A stretch of DNA of 64,000 bases. Source: Owenia fusiformis. Lineage: Eukaryota > Annelida > Polychaeta > Sabellida > Oweniidae. Below the pieces are notes generated by a model that saw only the letters and a list, made by a program, of their open reading frames with translations, did no database searches and was not told where the DNA came from. The stretch is from the NCBI GenBank assembly GCA_903813345.2, contig CAIIXF020000011.1, forward strand, positions 1,572,571 through 1,636,570, given 5' to 3'. Position 1 is the first letter of the stretch. Each line of letters opens with the position of its first letter. A program made the position numbers and the translations under genes. This document shows, piece after piece, positions 59,331 through 64,000 of this stretch.

Positions 59331-60520
59331 GTCCCAGAAGTAATGCACTATATGCTCTAACTTTCTTTAATATTCTTCAATTCAGCTGAAATTTTGTATA
59401 TATAACCAGAACAACGGCAACGCCAAAGCGTAGCGAATCCCATCGAACAGCCATGGATGGCATTTTTACAAACAAAGTATATAGCAAAAATGGCGGCCAT
59501 TTTTCAAAATGGCCATCTTTTACCAAAAGTGCCATTAGACAGTGTGCCATGCTTATAGTATTTACATACCAAATATAAACAAAATTGCTCAACTACTTTT
59601 CGTGTTATAGTAGAATATGTTAAAATGGCGGCCATTTTTCAAATTTTTTTTCAAAATGGCCGCCTTCTACCAAAAGTCTCATAGGACAGTGTGTCATGCT
59701 TATAGTATTCACATACCAAATATGAACAAAATCGCTCCACTACTTTTCGAGTTATAGAAAAATACGTTAAAATGGCGGCCATTTTTCAAAATGGCCGCCT
59801 TCTACCAAAAGTGTCATTAGACAGTGTGCCATGCTTATAGTATTCACATACCAAATATGAACATAATCGCTTCACTATATTTCGAGTTATAGTAAAATAC
59901 GTTAAAATGGCGGCCATTTTTCAAATTTTTTTAAAAATGGTCGCCTTCTACCAAAAGTGTCATAGGACAGTGTGTCATGCTTATAGTATTCACACACCAA
60001 ATATGAACAAAATCGCTCCACTACTTTTCGAGTTATAGTAAAATACGTTAAAATGGCGGCCATTTTTCAAAATGACGGCCATTTTTCAAAATGGGCGCCT
60101 TCTACCAAAAGTGTCTTTAGACAGTGTGCAATGTTTATAGTATTCATATACCAAATATGAACAAAATCGTTTACTACGTTTCGAGTTACAGCAAAAATCG
60201 TAAAATAACGATTAAAGGCCGCCATTTTTCAAGATGGCTGCCATGTGCTTCTTTAATATCTACATTTCTAGCTTTATTAATGTCCTATATAATTTTTTTA
60301 CATCTAAAACATATTGCTATTACAGTTTTACATATTGCACCTAAATTACTGTAAATCCGGCACTAAAATGGCCGCCATTTTGAAGTGAGCGGCCATTTTG
60401 AAAATCGGCTTTCGAGCAGAACTTCTACCCCCATAGAGTTTATGTGTACAAAATATGAACAAAATCGGGCTAACGGTATTTGAGTTATTGCCCGGACGGA
60501 CGGACGGACGGTACTACGCC
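59331..60520 (+). repeat. About 140-bp tandem repeat (aaaatggcggcc) array
   Basis: Starts acgagggttgtcccagaagt, an end common in mariner-like MITEs, then five units with gttaaaatggcggccatttt, caccaaatatgaacaaaatc and cactacttttcgagttatag, then a (ggac)n run at 60494-60512. Periods alternate near 135 and 148 because of an aattttttt insert. Confidence 0.75.
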
Positions 60521-60529
60521 CCTTTGGGG

Positions 60530-61035
60530 GTTTGTGTGGTATTCACATTATGTGGTATATATTCTCTGTGGTATATTACATTGTGTGGTAAATTGTCATG
60601 TTGTGTGGTTGTCCAAGAATTGTTACGCCCAAATTGGGGTTTGTGTGGCATTAACTTTATGTGGTATTATGTTCTGTGGTATCATTTCATTGTATGGTAC
60701 ATTTTTCTCTTGCGTGGTACCAATGAAATGATACAACAAATCTTAATACCACATTAGGTTAATGCCACACAAACACCTTGCTTAGCATAGGATCAATTAT
60801 ATAGTTGTTTACCACATAAGATGAATTCCACATAGACATAAGGGTATGCTTGAACCACACAAGAGAAAAATGCACTATTCAGTGAAATGATACCACAGAA
60901 CATAACACCACATAAAGGTAAATGCCACACAAACCCACTTTGCTTAGCATAGAATCAATTATATAGTTGTTTTACCACATAAGATGAATTCCACATAGAC
61001 ATAAAGGTATGTTTTAACCACACAAAGAGAAAAAT
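60530..61035. repeat. tgtggta/taccaca repeats, inverted and duplicated
   Basis: 60530-60720 has ttgtgtggtattcacattat-like words; 60740-61035 has the complement, with a block of about 150 bp (ttgcttagcataggatcaat, accacataagatgaattcca) present twice. Confidence 0.65.
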
Positions 61036-61165
61036 GTAAATAAGGAAATAAATACCATAGGCCTATGTATTATATATTATTTTATATTATATACAATTGA
61101 ATTATATGTAATTGAATTGAATTGTCTCTTGTCTTTTCTAGAATTTATTGCAATTTTCTAATATA

Positions 61166-62737
61166 TACAGGGTGGGCCAAAAAAAACCACCCCCCTAGCC
61201 ATTACTCCTGATAAATATTTATTTTTTAACATGTACACCAACAATGATATATCATTTTAAAGATAATTTAATTTGCAACAAAATGATATATAACAGCACC
61301 ATTTTCAACAACTCCATATAGAAATATAACCAATTATGTGACATGGGGGTCAAAAAACACCTTTTCAATTTTCATCGATTTTGCGAACAAAAGCCTATTT
61401 CTACCAAATTTTACTGTTCAGTTAAAAATTGCAACATTTTCATGAGTCTTTCATAATTGGATATTATATATTGTTTTCATTCAGTTTTTGAACCATGCAT
61501 GCTCAACAAACATGTGTATGCTTATAGAACAAATTAATTTCTTCTTCAGTCTGTCCAAATATGGCTCAATAGACCCATCCCCCGGACCCATCCTCTGATC
61601 AGATTATTTGCTTAAGAAGCGGAAACCATTGGTTGATGGCATAATTGATGGATGTATGCGGAAGTACCATTCAACTGATAGTTATTCTTTCTTTTAGTTC
61701 CTCTACATCCCTGATAGGCTGGGTATCTTTAAACAACAACTGTTCTAGATGCCCCCAGGTGTGGTAATCAACATTATTGGCATCTGGACTGTCAGTAAGC
61801 CATTTGTCCGCGCTAGAGATGGTGTCATTTCGATTCTCCAAAAACTCCAGGGTAGCATTGGACCTGTGTGATGAAGCACTTTCCTATCAGAAAATGAAAT
61901 TTCTTTCACATGTTTTTATATCCTCGAGGAGTCCTTGTTAACACCTCATGTCATTAACATTCAGAGTATATTTTTGCTCCTGGTTCAACAAAAACAGGGT
62001 CTGTACGGTATTTCCTTTTTGGGAAACTCCGAGTGGACACCACTACCCTTTCAGAAAAATGTCATCTCGATTTGAGGAGCCTTTTATTGCAAATGTACCT
62101 ATTCTTGCTTACTGATATATAGAGTCTATCCTGTTGATTACATGTATAGTACTTGGGGCATTTAGAACAGTTGGTCTATGAAGATCATTAGCCTATCAGG
62201 GATGTAGACAAACTGAAAGAATGAATAATTACGAGTTCGACGGTACTTCCACAGAGATCCATCAATTATACCAATGGCTTTCGTGTCTTTAACGAATAAT
62301 CCGATCAGAGGATTGGTCCGGGGGGTGGGTCTATTGAGGCATATTTGGACAGACTTAAGAAGAAATTAATTTGTTTTATAAGCATACACATGTTTATTGA
62401 GCATGGATGGTTCAAAAACTGAATGAAAACAATATATAATATCCAATTATGAAAGACTCATGACAATGTTGCATTTTTTAACTGAACAGTAAAATTTGGT
62501 AGAAATAGGCTATTGTTCGCAAAATCAATAAAAATTGAAAAGGTGTTTTTTGACCCCCATGTCACATAAATGGTTATATCTCGAGCCAGGGTTGTTGAAA
62601 ATTGTTTTATTATATATCATTTTGTTGCAAATTAAATTATCTTTAAAATGATATATCATTGCTGGAGTACTTGTTAGAAAATAAAAATTTATCAGGAGTA
62701 ATGGCTAGGGGGGTGGTTTTTTTTGGCCCACCCTGTA
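61166..62737. mobile_element. Mariner-like foldback element with transposase remnant
   Basis: Ends TACAGGGTGGGCC and GGCCCACCCTGTA with TA at both borders, and inverted arms of roughly 550 bp. The spacer keeps part of a transposase on the minus strand. Confidence 0.8.
61690..61815 (-). pseudogene. Tc1/mariner transposase C-terminal remnant
   Basis: Minus-strand translation gives DKWLTDSPDANNVDYHTWGH, LEQLLFKDTQPIRDVEELKE, the SPD-x2-x2-DYxxW pattern around the third catalytic aspartate of mariner transposases. The rest of the enzyme is lost. Confidence 0.65.
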
Positions 62738-62939
62738 TATAAACATTGGTTTCTTATGTAAAATTAATGACGTCATACATAAATTAAAATTATACCTGCA
62801 CAGGTATATATTTTATGACGACATTAATTATAATTATAATTACGTCATCCTGCGATTATCTGTCAGTTGCCTGAAGATTTGAAGAAACTAGTTGCAACGA
62901 AATGAAGTCATCTTGTGTTTTTATTTAAATTTTATTATA

Positions 62940-63074
62940 TATATATATATATATATATAATACCACACACACTATAAGTATAAAAAAAAACTACTGAGGA
63001 AATATAGAAACATGTCTAGTTTTTAAATATTTCATATTTTGTTTGTTTATCTTTTTATATATATATATATATAA
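62940..63074 (+). repeat. (AT)n tracts before the Penelope-like ORF
   Basis: Runs of at/ta at 62935-62960 and 63056-63074. Confidence 0.85.
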
Positions 63075-63193
63075 GGACAACTGCACGATCAAAGAAGATA
63101 TAAACAAAGTGAAACTACAAATAACGATCGCAATAAACAGCGCGCATTTGAAAATAAAAATCATTTTTTAGAGATGCGCCAGGACATTCCTCC

Positions 63194-64000
63194 ATGGAGG
63201 CATCGTCAAGTACTGGAAATGGAAAGGAGAGTACAAAATCCAAGAATCGTACAACATCACATGGAATCATGGAATCGGAGAATGCACCACAATCCGGAGG
63301 AACACCACCAATTGAAAGAATTCTGGAATCACAGGATGCAACACAGTGCGAACGAACATCACCGGTTGGAACCATGGAAACAGAATGTAAACAGAATGTA
63401 ACGGTAAAAATAGTAAATCTTTCCAAACGAGAATTCAATGAAAGTGAAATCAACATTTTAAAACAAGGATTAAAATTCACACCTACTCCACAACGCTCTA
63501 ATTTAACTGAAATACGCCAAGATGTGAGTCGATTTTGCCGTCAATTGAGACTTAATGAATACTTTTACGAATCTACTTTTGAAGACGAGTCAATAGTGAA
63601 ATCTTCTGGAAAATTCAACCCAGATAAAAAACGCAATGAGTCATTGGACTCCTATATTGATATTATTATGAAACATCCTCTTAAGGAAAATAAGCAAATA
63701 TATTCCAATACAACCTCGGCCCAGTGGAAACTACTGAAACAAATAAGTGAGGATAAGAATATAATCATAAAAGAAGCAGACAAAGGGAGTGCTATCGTGG
63801 TCATGGACACTGAATATTATTGTAATTCGATGAACAAAATGTTACACGAAAACACACAATACGAGGTATCTACAAAATCATATTCGCAAACGAAGGTGAT
63901 GAGAAAACTAGATACATTAATAAAGGAACACGGGAATGGCCTTACAAAAAACGAAGAGTGTTACATTACGCAATTTGAATGCAAAACTAGTAACTTTTAC
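63194..64000 (+). CDS. Penelope-like element ORF, 5' part, runs off the window
   Basis: Open from after a TAA near 63150 to the window edge; first ATG at 63194. Pattern NLSKREFNESEINILKQGLK, FTPTPQRSN, RFCRQLRLNEYFYE, then IIIKEADKGSAIVVMDTEYY, matching the N-terminal region of Penelope-like reverse transcriptases (NLS...L.KGL.F.PTP and ADKG..VVV). The catalytic core and any GIY-YIG domain lie beyond 64000. The ORF starting at 63174 is a shadow in another frame. Confidence 0.8.
   Translation, partial: MEASSSTGNGKESTKSKNRTTSHGIMESENAPQSGGTPPIERILESQDATQCERTSPVGTMETECKQNVTVKIVNLSKREFNESEINILKQGLKFTPTPQRSNLTEIRQDVSRFCRQLRLNEYFYESTFEDESIVKSSGKFNPDKKRNESLDSYIDIIMKHPLKENKQIYSNTTSAQWKLLKQISEDKNIIIKEADKGSAIVVMDTEYYCNSMNKMLHENTQYEVSTKSYSQTKVMRKLDTLIKEHGNGLTKNEECYITQFECKTSNFY

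Noticed and set aside
63115-63480. 121-codon minus-strand ORF
   Set aside because: Shadow of the Penelope-like reading frame.

Overview
This is a window of metazoan nuclear DNA. Its genes are split by GT-AG introns with consistent codon phase, the introns are AT-rich, and transposon debris is very dense. The mix of element types (DIRS/Ngaro-like, CACTA-like, hAT, mariner, Penelope-like, tRNA-SINE), with homologues of vertebrate ciliary and ER genes, suggests a marine invertebrate. An ambulacrarian, lancelet or mollusc would fit; I cannot choose from sequence alone. There are no prokaryotic genes, CRISPR arrays or operons.

Host genes. (1) 133-13455 (+): twelve in-phase exons of a CEP126 (centrosomal protein of 126 kDa) homologue. 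The first exon or exons lie left of the window and the stop codon is at 13453-13455. (2) 42675-44776 (-): a complete three-exon TMEM258 gene, a small subunit of the oligosaccharyltransferase complex. (3) 45399 to beyond 58744 (+): six exons of a gene whose second exon resembles the conserved N-terminal part of KIAA2012. It is head to head with TMEM258 across about 620 bp, so the two may share a promoter. It probably continues beyond the last exon seen here.

Mobile DNA. 13456-21480 holds minisatellites and foldback elements, including a 3.5 kb element whose arms are tandem arrays in opposite orientation. 21482-36963 (-) is one decayed tyrosine-recombinase retrotransposon (Ngaro/PAT/DIRS type) with split direct repeats and an apparently intron-containing Gag-like gene, followed by reverse transcriptase, RNase H and tyrosine recombinase. 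Its recombinase gene is cut by a 9 kb CACTA-like insertion (22433-31388), which itself carries a non-LTR reverse transcriptase open for about 600 codons. Next to it, a tRNA-derived SINE is split by a 2.3 kb element that contains another MITE. 39640-42670 and 46434-63100 hold further MITEs, a 2 kb CCATGG-rich array and mariner remnants. The right edge enters a Penelope-like element.

The genes do not form one pathway. CEP126 and the KIAA2012-like gene are, as far as recognised, cytoskeletal or cilium-type proteins, and TMEM258 acts in N-glycosylation in the ER membrane. I found no wholly new biological system. The most unusual features are the spliced Gag-like gene inside a retroelement, the nested insertions that can be read to the base, and two places where a tandem repeat has copied a real splice junction.
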